64,000 nucleotides of DNA from Megamerina dolium. Lineage: Eukaryota; Arthropoda; Insecta; Diptera; Megamerinidae. Location: positions 101,015,388-101,079,387 of the forward strand of contig OY978525.1 of the NCBI GenBank assembly GCA_963854835.1, in the 5' to 3' direction. Below are positions 49,211-61,080 of this stretch, in pieces (positions within the stretch are counted from its first letter, which is position 1; every line of letters starts with the position of its first letter). Under the pieces are notes generated by a model. It was not told where the DNA came from, did no database searches, and worked only from the letters and a program-made list of their open reading frames with translations. The translations under genes were made by a program, and so were the position numbers.

Positions 49211-51153
49211 ACTCTTTCATATAGCTCCCATAAAAGTCAATGGGATTATCAGCTTAAAATATGTGATGCTGATACTCGCATTCGGCTCAACTTTTGTATG
49301 AGTGTTGAGTGAAAATTTCATTATTTCAGATACAAGATTTAAGCTACATTAAATTTTCTCCAATATACTAATCAGATACTAATTTTGTGCTATGTAAAAT
49401 CAAATTTAATTTTATTCCTATGTGTATATGTTCTTATTTTTGTATGTTTAGCTATGTCGAACAATAAAAATAAACTATTCTTTGTTAAGCTCTGTCAAAA
49501 AGAAAACCACATGTAATATTCATACAAATATTATAATGTAAAACAGGTTTAATAGCCTATACAAAGAGATCATCGTATACAAACTGCCAATTTACAATAA
49601 AATACATATAATCATCCATATGAAAAACTAAGCTTTTTGTTACACACGTATGTATGTTATATATATGAAACTTGTTGTTTGAGTATAATAAAATTTAATA
49701 ATCATATCAAAAGTGTATACCTTGATAATATTATATTTGATATAATTTCAAATTTATTATATTTATTTATCAAACGGAAATGTTTCCTACTATCATATAA
49801 TGTTAAGAAATAGATGCGTTATTGAGTATATACATATGTTGCTTAGACATGTATCGAATATATTCATGTATATACATAAATAAAATGAAATATTGCTATT
49901 CTGAATAAAGTAATTTATTCATTTATACATATGGTATCAGTATTAGCTAATAGTTTGAGTAAGTTATGTCTTGGATGAAGTAGCTACATATACGTTTAAC
50001 ATATGGTACGTTATGTTTGCTTGTGGCAAACTATTCATATTGGTCTTATAATAAATCATGTTCTTCATGCTTCAATTTGTGTGATATCTGTGACAACAAT
50101 CAATGAACGCTTAAGTTGAGTTAACATCGAATTGAGTTATAGGAATATTGGCCTACATATTGGCGAGGCATATTGCCCTATATATATTGTGTGAAAATTT
50201 CATCAAGCTGTAGAAGGCTAGAAAATGTTGAACAAAATGAAAAAGCAGATATACACCTACATATATTTAAATGAATATTTTCTCTGAGAAAAAAGAAATA
50301 ACAGAATTTATTAACCAATTATTTCTATTCAGAAACTTAAGGACGCAGTCCAGTTGAATTCATTTAATAGACTTAACCTGTTATAGCTTTTTATCACAGC
50401 TCTCTAATATCAATATTATCAATATGTGATTATGCGAATTCCTCAAAGAATATTCTATTAAAATTATTTGTTAGAATACTGTGAGCTTTTTCAATTTGAA
50501 AGTAATTTAATTCACACAAAATTTTGTTCATAAATTCTTATGATCTACATCATCGAATGATTCACGTACAAACACAAGTGTTAATAAAATACAAAAAAAA
50601 AACATTTATAAATTAATCAAATATTGATGACATTGAATGTTTTTTTAAATTTATGTTCATTTGTATGTGTTGTATTTATTTTGTATTCATTTTTATTCAT
50701 AGAAACTTTTGTTTGCAAATTATCCCAATATATCTTCATGATCTAAATATTGTAGTTCGTACGAAAACTTTGTTTATTTTCTAATTTTATTAGGTATTTA
50801 TTATGTAATTTTAATTAGGTAATGTACATTAGACATATGACTGTTTAACTTTCTTTTTGGAAAAATAATTATACATGGCATCATGCAATAACCGTTTATA
50901 TATAAAAATGGGGTATGATTTTCAAAAACCTCTCGCAGAAATCAAATTAAAAGATTTGCCCCCCTTATATACTTCATATGAACTTATTTATAATAACGTA
51001 CTCATGTATATTTTAAAATATTCAAAAAGTGGCTGCTGAATTAGTTGTCATAGTAACGATTACTATCGAAGTCGTAGTGAATAAAACTTTTTTTTTTGAC
51101 AATTTCACACAAACACATAATTTTTGTTTTTTTCTCCGATTCCACATCATTTG
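49211..51153. other. AT-rich, no gene
   Basis: No open frame with protein features, RNA gene or recognised element seen. Confidence 0.6.
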
Positions 51154-51809
51154 AAAAGCCCTAAGATCTTTCGGCTCCTCCACGTCAAAATTTTTTTACA
51201 GTGGTTTAAAATTTGGCTTTTTCGGTCAAAAGTAGAATCAAGAAATTTGCAAAATCATATGTAATATTACACTTAGGATCAATGTTGTCTTCCTCGGATT
51301 ATTTTCTTGAAACATTTCAACCCTCTAGTTACTACTTGAATGGGTCATTTTGGACCATTTTTGAACAATGCACTAAAAATCAACAATCGGGAGGTGGTCA
51401 AGGGTTGAAATGTTCCACAGAAATATTTTCCAGAAAATTTCACTAACCGTCACCAAATACAAATAACTTCAAATAACTAGTTAAAAAACGTTCTAAAACG
51501 AATTTAAATTTTAAGTACATTATTTTTAAGAGTCTTTTGCATCGTATGATAGCTCCATCTCACAATTTGAGGGTCAATGTTTCGGAGGCGAACCAAGCTA
51601 GTCTCAAACTATAGCATTTGACTACAGTAACAAAAGCCCTAATTCCTTTCTGCTCCACTAGATTACAATTATTTTACAGTGGTTAAAATTTAGCTTTTTT
51701 TCGATCAAAAGTAGAATCAAGAAATTTGTTTGTTCTTTCTTTGGAGACCCTTACTAACATTTTCAGAGGATTATTTTCTTGGAACTTTTTAACCCTCTAC
51801 TTACCACCC
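51154..51809. repeat. diverged direct repeat, about 180-bp units
   Basis: Units 51154-51334 and 51632-51809 share AAAAGCCCTAA, TTTTACAGTGGT, AAAAGTAGAATCAAGAAATT, GATTATTTTCTTG and AACCCTCTA in the same order. About 300 unrelated bases lie between them. Could be the ends (LTR-like or duplicated) of a decayed element. Confidence 0.6.
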
Positions 51810-51811
51810 GT

Positions 51812-52012
51812 TTGAAGGAAGATGAGGAAGCCTTAAACGAAAAACTGTGTCGGAATTGGTTTGATAAATTTCATTCCGGAGATTTTTCACTCAAAGATGA
51901 CCAACGATCGGGATGACCAGATGAGCTTGATGATGATCAAATTAAAGCCATCATTAAGTCGCATCATCATATAACTATTCGCAAAGAAGTTGAAGGCGTC
52001 ACATACAGTGAT
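51812..52012 (+). mobile_element. mariner N-terminal fragment
   Basis: Reads ALNEKLCRNWFDKFHSGDFS, LKDDQRSG, stop, PDELDDDQIKAIIKSHHHIT: the second helix-turn-helix part of a mellifera-type mariner transposase. Abuts the second direct repeat unit. No catalytic region. Confidence 0.7.
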
Positions 52013-53887
52013 TGAGATCATTGATAGAAGACATTAAAAAATATGGCCAAATACATCAATGTGTGAAATCGGCAATTACTTAGTTGCCAAACCCATAGTA
52101 TAAGTGCTATGCATAATATTTACATCGACTTTTATATTCTTTTGTTCATGAAACATAAAACAATTTCTCCGAGAAAAATGATGGACAACAAATTTGTTAA
52201 ATAAATACAATATTTTTTGGAATATATAATATATATTTTCTATTTTTTTCCTTTGATGATTTTTTCCCCCTCACTCCACAGATTCGGAAACTCTAAATAT
52301 ATCGTACAAATATTAAAATTTAATAAACGCCGCTGTCCGTAGTCATTGTTTGTTTTTTTGTTTCTTTTTTTATTATTCTAAAACGTAAATTGTTAGGTAA
52401 TAGAAAATAATAATAATAATTTATTGGAAATAAAATACAATAAAAAACGAATGAAAAAAAAATATTTAAAAATAATAAAACCATTTGCATAAATAATCGA
52501 AATATATACTAAATGGCTAAAAAGAAAAAAAAAGCAATAAATAAATAAAACAAAAAATTATAATATGCGATAGCAGCAATTTCAGCTCCACTAGAAATAT
52601 GTAAATTAAATGCATACAAAAAATATAATATAAACATCTATAGGTTATGTAAGAATCTTATCAAAATAAAATTTTGTTTTTAAATCAATTCTTTGTATGT
52701 ATGCGTATAGCTTCAAAATCTAGAAATTTCGTATTTGAATTTCAAGGTTATCATGCATATACAATATATGTGTGCATGGTGAATATATTGAGGGCGGTTT
52801 ATCTTAATCAAAATGTTTGCATAAGGAAAGCAAACAAAAAAAAAAAAAAAAACAACATCAAGCAAAATGCTTCAGACCTTGAAAGACGCATTTTTGTTCA
52901 GAATTTTATGTTAACGATGCATACAAATTGAATAGAATTTAGTTAGTGGGAGAACATGGTAAAAGGCATTTTCCGCAGTCACTCTGGCACAAGATGCCCA
53001 TTGTAACAATGAATATACTTGTTATTAATTAATTGATGACTAACAGAAACTAATTCTTAAGAAATGTTCATATTTTTCGAATGATCGCATCAATTTAACG
53101 AAATTGTTGAGACAAATTTTAGCAAATGAATATTTACGATTCTGTGTATATGAAGCCATATATTTTTTGGGAGCTAATTAATATTAATTCTATTCAATTT
53201 AGCAACGACCGTTCAATTATTGAAATAAAACCAATAATGGATATTATATTTAAGACATTAATTAAAATAGAATCAAAAGTATAAGTTTGATGCGCAATAT
53301 GATTACAGTATTTTTTTTTTTTGAAGCTTTATTAATGAGCAAATACTTTTTTTGTTGGTTTTCAAATGACTACACTAATCTGTAGGAATGCCTTTGATGA
53401 CACTAAGAATAATGTCATAAATAATTTACAATACCATTTTTATAACGATGGTGCTATAAACACATAAAGGCATAGTAGTTTGTGACAGCATTGTAATTAT
53501 GTTGCTGTTGATGTTATGTTGCTTTAAATGCGAATTCTTTAGCTTTTTGTGAATAACAATATTTGTCAAATATTTTTAATACAAATTTTTTAATTATTGT
53601 TGCAAAATATATTGAATGTCTTTAAAAGAATGAAGGAAAAAAACAATTGGCAAAAAAAAATATGTTGAGCATAATCAAGGTAAACTTGAATTCAATTTTA
53701 CTGTGGTGTTGCTTGTTTTCGGCCTTACCGTAAAATATTTGTGAATTGGTCCTAAGCCTTTCTCATTCCTGTAATGTTGATATATAAAAGAATATAAGAT
53801 ATATTGATTCTAATATCCTCTGTTGCTCTTATTTTTCCCATACATCAGAAATAAGACCACACAAATTTCGACTATTACTATGGTATA
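52013..53887. other. AT-rich, no gene
   Basis: Nothing recognisable. Short A-rich open frames only. Confidence 0.6.
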
Positions 53888-54438
53888 CATTCTGTCAAAT
53901 AAGTACCCGGAAATTCTCATTTTTAATTTTCTCTCTGAGAATAGTTCAAAAAATTTTTTTTCCCAGGTTGGCACAACTGTCAGCCACTATTCTGTGAATT
54001 TTTATTGCTATGTGTCATTTAGTTTGGTTACGGCGTCATTAGGAACAAGTCAACCTTTTGTGTGCGTTGCGATTTCTTCTCGCCCCTCTTTGAACGATTT
54101 ATACCAATCGTAAACTTGAGTTTTCGACATGGTTGAATCACCAAATGTTTTTTCTCAACATTTCCAACGTTTTGGCACAAGAAATTTCGTTTGAAACACA
54201 AAATTTCACACAAACTCTTTGTTCGATATTTTTATCCATAGCAAAAATCGCAACGCACACAAAAGGTTGACTTGTTCCTAATGACGCCGTAACCAAACTA
54301 AATGACACATAGCAATAAAAATTCACAGAATAGTGGCTGACAGTTGTGCCAACCTGGGAAAATTTTTTTTTGAAATATTCTCAGAGGGAAAATTAAAAAT
54401 GAGAATTTCCGATTTCCGGGTACTTATTTGACAGAATG
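53888..54438 (-). mobile_element. 551-bp fold-back element with transposase N-terminus
   Basis: Arms of about 180-190 bases (53888-54076 and 54245-54438), nearly identical except for a 9-base insertion in the right arm. Flanked by TA on both sides. The minus-strand centre encodes the start of a mariner-like transposase: MDKNIEQRVCVKFCVSNEIS, CAKTLEMLRK, a frameshift, then MSKTQVYDWYKSFKEGREE. No catalytic domain. Internal-deletion derivative of a long-TIR mariner. Confidence 0.85.
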
Positions 54439-54456
54439 TACGTCCACAGTGTAAGT

Positions 54457-55575
54457 CCACAAGGTCTTATCGTGTGTACTGTGTAAAAGATTGTAAGCTC
54501 AGTAACCTAATTGGCCCTTAATAGTGTGACCTCAGACCTAATAGATCCATCATTGAACACATTTTTTTGCACTACGCGAAATCTTGGAGAAGACTTAAGA
54601 AATAGAGATAAACATACATAACATATTTCTTAATTATAAAGCCGCTTTCGACTGCTCGGTAAGGTATTATCTTATATAACACAGTCTGAGTTCGGTATTT
54701 GTGTAAATCTCATTCGGCTTTGCAGAATGACCTGCTTAACTCCTATTGTGGAGTCAAAATTGGGAAGCCAAGGCCATTCGTTATAGTGCAAATTTGTCAA
54801 TTTGTCAGCTCATATTATTTGTCAAATAATACGAGCTGCTGATTTACTACATAATGGCACTATCTTCAACAAAAGTGTCATGCCTTCTCAGAGTTTGAAA
54901 AAGAGCCACGGTGAATGAGAGCAAGTACCTAGTGTCAACAAACAAATAGTGGTGGCATCTGGGACAATAATTTTCTGTTGACTACGATTCTTTTGAAGTA
55001 GTGAGGGGTGTGTAACCAACTTGAAACCACCACTAATACCAATAATAACGTCGGCCCGGATATATTGCGAAGGATCAATCTCGCAAACATGTGGTGCTTT
55101 GGGCCAAGTAAACAATAATATTGCCTTTCCATATGTATAGTGCTAAAACCTGTACAATTTTCATCTTATCTTATGTGAGAATCTTTGAAATTTTCGAGAG
55201 AAAAGTCCTACACAAGACCTTTGAACCTATTTGCGTTGATGGCGAATAATGAATAAGGTATTACCATTAGCTCATACAGTTGTATGGTGATATTGACAAA
55301 ATCCAAAACCACATCAAAACCCAGCGGCTACGCTTGAGGTCATGTCGAGCGAATAGAAGAACACGATCAAGTCAAGAAGGATGACGCAAAAGAGCTAGAC
55401 CCAACCACCAGTGGATAGACCAAGTACTGAAGATTCCTTAATTGCTTGAAATTACTAATTGGCACCAACTAACGAAGAAGGACATGAATGGCTGGCGAAG
55501 AATGCTCCCAAATTCCCCCTAAATCGATTTTAAGTTGTAATAGGTAAGTCACATAAGTAAGTAAAGGAATAAGTA
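54457..55575 (+). mobile_element. RTE-like non-LTR, copy 3 (heavily decayed)
   Basis: Nucleotide similarity to copy 2 is clear (GTGTACTGTGTAAAAG, TATAAAGCCGCTTTCGACTG, GAGTTCGGTATT, TTTTCGAGAGAAAAGTCCTA, CATGTCGAGCGAAT), but stops and indels are everywhere. Ends with AAGTAAGTAA-type tail near 55555-55575. It starts next to the right end of the fold-back element, separated only by its TA. Confidence 0.8.
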
Positions 55576-55713
55576 AGATATTTTGATTCTACACTTTCTG
55601 TGTTCATTTATTTACTGCTTGTCCGGTCATATTAATGTACTTCAAATGCATCTTATCTGAAATGTGTGTCTCTTAAGCATTCTTGTTGTATCTTCTCATT
55701 TCTCATTTTCGCT

Positions 55714-55754
55714 CATCAACAAATCCCGTAGATGAACTACGGGATTTGTTGATG
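55714..55754. repeat. perfect 18-bp hairpin
   Basis: CATCAACAAATCCCGTAG (55714-55731), loop ATGAA, exact complement CTACGGGATTTGTTGATG (55737-55754). No flanking element or ORF explains it. Confidence 0.7.
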
Positions 55755-55887
55755 TTCATTTCGATAGTTCCCATTCACTCTGCTCTATTCGTGTGTGTTT
55801 AGTATTTAATGATAAAATTATTAGTTGCAATACATTTTCGTGTGATGGCGAAATCGACCTTTTAACCTATCAGTTGTTTTCGCATTG

Positions 55888-56070
55888 GGTGCCGTAGCTC
55901 AGTGGTTAGTGTGTTGGCCTTCTGATCTGTAGGTCAGCTGAAGCATAACAAATTTAATATCGAAAAGATTTTTCTTTTGAACCCACCTGTCGACAAGCAA
56001 TTGGCAATTCTTCAGGCAGTAATCATTTGTCTTGGAAAAGCTTCTAAAAGAACTCTGTGACGAAGCTGGA
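55888..56070 (+). mobile_element. SINE, 3'-truncated copy
   Basis: Intact A box region (GTAGCTCAGTGGTTAGTGTG); the B-box segment is deleted (GTAGGTC runs straight to AGCTGAAGCATAAC). Body matches to about AAAGAACTCTGTGACGAAGC, then identity ends. Confidence 0.8.
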
Positions 56071-56074
56071 GCAG

Positions 56075-57555
56075 ATGGTTATTGACTTCTAGAAAAATGT
56101 TGCTAATTTTAATTTATGATAGATTTCTAATCATAAAGAACTGAACGTATAAATATGTATTTAGAATTACCATAATTATAAATAAGCTGGCGAACTTTTA
56201 AGTCTTGTGAACAAGATGAATAAATTTCTGCCATATTACATGTCGTATGTCTGGTCGAGTACAGTGTAAAACCCCATTTCTTGGTCATCTGCGTCATTTA
56301 ACAGCTGGTATTCACTCAAAAATTAGTTCTAAATCAACGTGGCATCGTAATATATATTTTTCTATTAAATTCTGCTTTTTTGTGTTTATTAAATTCTGTT
56401 GAGCTAGTAAAAAAGTATTCGTTAAGCTGATTAAAAAACTGTATTTAGCGTGTCTTAATAAAAATGGAATAAGTAAAGGGCAATCAGAATGAATAAGCTA
56501 CTCAAATACATATGCCATACTATATTCCTTAAACATATGGTTAACTCGTTCAAGGTATCCTTTACAACGTTTACAATCTCTTTAGCAAGTCTTTTAGAAA
56601 AGGAAAAAATATATGGTTTGTGTTAATAAATGAATTTAATTAAAAAACAATCAATAAAAATGTAAATCGCTTTAGTGAAATGTTCTACTACAAACTTTTA
56701 AGCTTATTTAAATTGCAATTAATACAAGCACCGAACGTACGTACAATTTAAACATTGCAAATCCTTTAAGAGGATAATATGCATTAAAAATAAAAAAATA
56801 CACACACGCAAAGGATTCGACACAACACAACTTTATTAATTTTATTATTTTTGATATTTCATAGTAATTATGTGGATAAAAAGTAATTTAATGGTATATG
56901 GTTAATTTTAATTTGCATTGTTTTTTCTCTGGATCAAATGCGTAACCTCAGAAAATTACTTTCATCATTATGTGTTTTTTTTTTTTTTTGTAGAGAACTA
57001 AGGAGAAGCAGAGTTAGGGAAAATAACGCCTATACTACAAGCAACATAATATTATAATATGTAGTATCATCTCATTTTTACTGGTTGTATAGTTTAAAGT
57101 GGTAGTTGTTGTTGTTGCTGCTGTTGTGCATAGTAAATGTGAAATTTATAACGCAAAGGTGCTAAAACTGTAGCGTGGTGTACAATGTTCTTACACTAGC
57201 ATTAATGTATGTCAACTTTTATGGTAGGTACTTATACATACATGTACTTGTACTATATTAGCTGCTGAGTGATAAGTTGGTAGCTGTGTGTATTTTCAAT
57301 AAGAATATAGTATGCTTGTATGTATCATACTCGTACATGGGGTATAATGCTAACTTAATTGTTTTATACATGTCAACATTGTTGGCATTTTAAAATGAGT
57401 TTATACAATTTTATTGAATTTTCTGCATCATTATATGTACACATAACATAGTACTTTGGTCCAGTATTTGCAAGAGGCCTTTTTAATGAGAAAAATATTG
57501 ATGTGCTTGTACTTAAGTGCAATATTTTATAAATACTATAGAAGTGCTACATATA
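56075..57555. other. AT-rich, no gene
   Basis: Nothing recognisable except short (GTT)n-type runs near 57105. Confidence 0.6.
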
Positions 57556-58753
57556 AGGTCTAGTAAAAAGAAATCCATCCATTTTTGCATTAAATTGAAC
57601 GTTTAATTAAGCATAGTTAGAATGATCCGATTTAGGTCAAATATGCACCGTTTTGTTCGATAACTTGTTGCCATTTCGAATGTAATTTCATAATGCCACT
57701 CTCATAGAAACCCTCGTCGAATTTTACACCATCAAAATTATTCGCCATACACAGGAACAGGTAGTAATCACTTGGTGCCAGGTCCGGACTATTAGGTAGA
57801 TGCATAAGAATCTTCGAACCAAGCTCCCGGAGCTTCTGGCGAGTCACTATCGATGTGTGTGGCCTGACGTTGTCTTAATGGAACACAATTCCTCTCCTAT
57901 TGGCCAAATCTGGCCGATTTCTTCCTTCAGACGGTCCAATTGTTGACAATACAGGTCCGAATAAAGAGTTTCGCCGTAGGGGAGTAGCTCATAGTAGATG
58001 ATTCCCTGGCAATCCCACCAAATACATAGCAAAACCTTCCAGACCGTCAATCATGGCTTGGCCACCGTTTGCGCCGGCTCACCGCGATTCGACCACGACC
58101 GTTTTCCCTTGACGTTGTCGTAAGTGACCCACCATCCGCTTCAGAAATGAATCGATTTTGTTGCGATTCAGCAGCCATTCACAGATGGAAATTCGGTCCA
58201 CGAGGTTTTTTGCGTTAACTCGTGTGACACCCCCATACATCGAGCTTGTTTTTGTATCCAGCCCTTTTTAAATGGTTCCAAACGATTTTTTGTGCAATGT
58301 TTAGCTCCTGAGCAATAGAAATAGTGCTTACATGACGGTCACACTCGACGATTTCCATTATTTTATAGATATTTTCGACAATTGGTCTTCCAGAGCGTGG
58401 TGCATCTTTGACAACAAAATTACCGGAACGGAATCGACGAAACCAAATTACACATGATTGGCAGTTACAGTATCAGGACCATAAACACTATTCACATTTT
58501 CAGCCGTCTGGCTTGCGTTTTTACCTTTATTGAAGAAAAATTGTAAGGTATGGCGTATTTTCTCATTACTGGTGTCCATCTTTGACGCGTGCTCAAACAA
58601 TACTGAGTCAAGCAATAATAAAACTGCCTAAAAAGTTTATTTAGTACGAAATCCTATCTTTCTAACGCCATCTAGCGTAAACCGATCGCACTAGATACAG
58701 ATTATTAAAGTCACCTATTGGAAAAATAATGGATTTTATTTTACTACACCCGA
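57556..58753 (-). mobile_element. mariner (DD34D), full length, decayed
   Basis: About 1.2 kb with related ends (AGGTCTAGTAAAA left, CGGGTGTAGTAAAA on minus at right) and flanking TA. Transposase remnants on minus: LLCIWWDCQGIIYYELLPYG, ETLYSDLYCQQLDRLKEEI, GIVFH-stop-DNVRPHTSIV, NSPDLAPSDYYLF. 34 residues separate the second and third Asp. A stop precedes the second Asp and the N-terminal half is frameshifted. Confidence 0.9.
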
Positions 58754-58755
58754 TA

Positions 58756-59515
58756 ATTTAAAAAAAAAATTAAAAATATGGTGCCTTTCTTTGGAGCTAT
58801 ATTTACCTACGTAATATTTTATTATTGTACTTATTTTCATGTAGGGATTTCATTAATTAAGAACATGTATTAAATTTAAACAACTTGATTTCATTTTAAT
58901 GTCACAATACTCGATGTGCTCTTTGATGTATATTTAATATTGTAAAGCATTGCCATTCAAATTAATATAAATGCTTCCACAGATATTACGTATCGGTATT
59001 ATGATATTTGTTTGTGATCAAGCTTGCTTTATGCGCTAATGGCATTTAAATCCCAAAAGTGTTTCACATCAAATAGTAATATTTTCAATTAAGCTTAAGT
59101 AGTTCAAACCGATTAATCTTTCAACTTTTTAATATGTTTAGCATATGTAGTCTTTGCATACTCGTATGTAGATGAAAGCTGTGTGCGAAGTGATCCAATA
59201 AATATTCATACTACTGCTCGTGTTATTTATGGGAATTTCAAGGACACGAAAAGGTAAAAATCTAAAATGCATCATAGGGAGAGTGTCGTGGTGGTTCAGG
59301 TGGTTAGTGCGGCATACTGTACATGAGCTCATGAGTTAATATACGTTAGCAAAGAAGGTTTATTTTTTCACATTGTGGTTTAAAAAATATTATGCATGCA
59401 AAATTTAGCATGCAGAACAATATTGAAAGAGTAGCTCCGCCTAATGTTTTCGGATCTTGTATATGCGCATAATTATGAAAGTGATATTAAAGTCATATTT
59501 TATTCTAATGTAAGT
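58756..59515. other. AT-rich, no gene
   Basis: Nothing convincing. A tRNA-like A-box at 59290 is discussed under rejected items. Confidence 0.55.
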
Positions 59516-59519
59516 GTTA

Positions 59520-60165
59520 TCGAGAAGACAGGAATGAGACTCCAAAATTCTTCGAGAAGATCAAAATCCCTGTGTTTCTTCCTGTCGTGAGAAAAATTCG
59601 AATCTTATTACAGACGTCCAGAGCTTTTGGAGTGAACACTTCGCCACGTTATTGAATGGCGACTGAAAAACAACAACGCTGCAGATGCTAATGGCTTGCC
59701 TGCCGAGTTATTTAAGACCACGGGCGATGAGCTGCACACCAGTATGCACCAGCTTATAAGCAAAATATGGTCGGATGAAAGCATGGCCAATGATTGTAGC
59801 CTCAGTGTTCTCTGTCCCGTGTATAAGAAAGGAGACGAAAACAACACTCTACAAGTCACTCTATGGCGCCTAGACTTGGACAATTTCCACCTCACGTGAG
59901 AGAATGTTCGGAGTTTTCGAGAGAAACGCTCTATGCAAGAAGATGTTATATTTGGAACCCATTGGTGGACGACGTAGAAGAGGCAGCCTTAACCTCCTGT
60001 GGAAAGATCAACTACTATTGAACTTGTCAGCTCTTGGAATTTCTAACTGGCAACAGCTAGCGAGGGAAAGAGTTGGCTGGCGAAGTATGCTACATTCGTT
60101 CTAGATCGATTTTTAGTTGTAATGGTCACATAAGTACCTAAGTAAGTAAGTAAATAAGTGATACC
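59520..60165 (+). mobile_element. RTE-like non-LTR, copy 4, internal deletion
   Basis: 5' part reads NNNAADANGLPAELFKTTGD, ISKIWSDESMANDC, LSVLCPVYKKGD, then jumps to the C-terminus (YLEPIGGRRRRG, KDQLLLNLSALGISNWQQLA). The RT core is deleted. Ends with the TTGTAATGGTCACATAAG 3' motif and a (TAAG)n-like tail. Confidence 0.85.
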
Positions 60166-60299
60166 GAATCCGGGATATAAGATTTTATTTAATAATGAAT
60201 AATACAAATTATGAATATACAATGCTACGGAATATTCAACCTGGCCATAACAGATTATTATTACAAATGAATTAATGACTATGAAAATGCTCGAAATCT

Positions 60300-61080
60300 A
60301 ACGAAATCTACGTGTACCTCTCATACAAAATTATGCTTCTATATGGACGTTTTACACTTTACGCTTGAAAATACAACACTATGGCGTTAAAATTAGCTGT
60401 CTTGTAATATTTTTACAAACGAATTAATGACTACGAAAATGCACGGAATCGGATGAAAATTAGATGCACCTCTCATACGAAATTATGCTTCCATATGGAT
60501 GTTTTTACACATTGCGCGTGTAAAAACGCGTTAAAATTAGCAGTATTGTATTATTTTTACAAATGAATTAATGACCATGAAAATGTGCGGAATCGGACGA
60601 AAATTAGGTGCCCCTCTCATACAAAATTATGCTTCCGTATGGACGTTTTTATACTTTAAGTATGAAAATACAACACTATGGTTTTGAAATTTGCTAGAAC
60701 CTATTATTTTTACAAGTGAATTAATTATTATAAAGCTGCACGTATTCGAATTAAAACCCGTTGCACCTCTCATACAAAAGTATGTTTCTATATCAATATT
60801 TTCACACTTTACGCACGAAAATACAAAGCTATGGCATTGAAATTAGCTGTATAAGATTATATTTACTAGTGAATTAATAAATATGAAAATGCGTGGAATC
60901 GAATAAAAACCACGCCTACCTCCCGTATAAAAGTATGTTTCTGTTTGAACGTTTTTACACTTTACGCACGAAAATACAAGTTAATAAAGCTGAAATTTGT
61001 TATTAAAGATAAAATTGAAAATTGTCATTATCGAATGAAAACCATGTCTATCTACCGTACTAAGATTTCATTTTAAATGT
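60300..61080. repeat. satellite-like tandem array, about 150-bp period
   Basis: Six units marked by CACCTCTCATACAAAATTAT or variants near 60318, 60471, 60614, 60767, 60921 and 61050. Each is followed by a GTTTTTACACTTTACGC-type block and ATGACTATGAAAATGC-type sequence. Spacings are 129-154 bases. The longest array of the family here. Confidence 0.75.

Noticed and set aside
59283..59345. tRNA-like sequence (TGGTTCAGGTGGTTAG)
   Set aside because: A-box-like only; no B box at the right distance and no cloverleaf by eye.
60300..61080. CRISPR-like array
   Set aside because: Eukaryotic context, and the whole unit is repeated and degenerate; there are no constant repeats with unique spacers.
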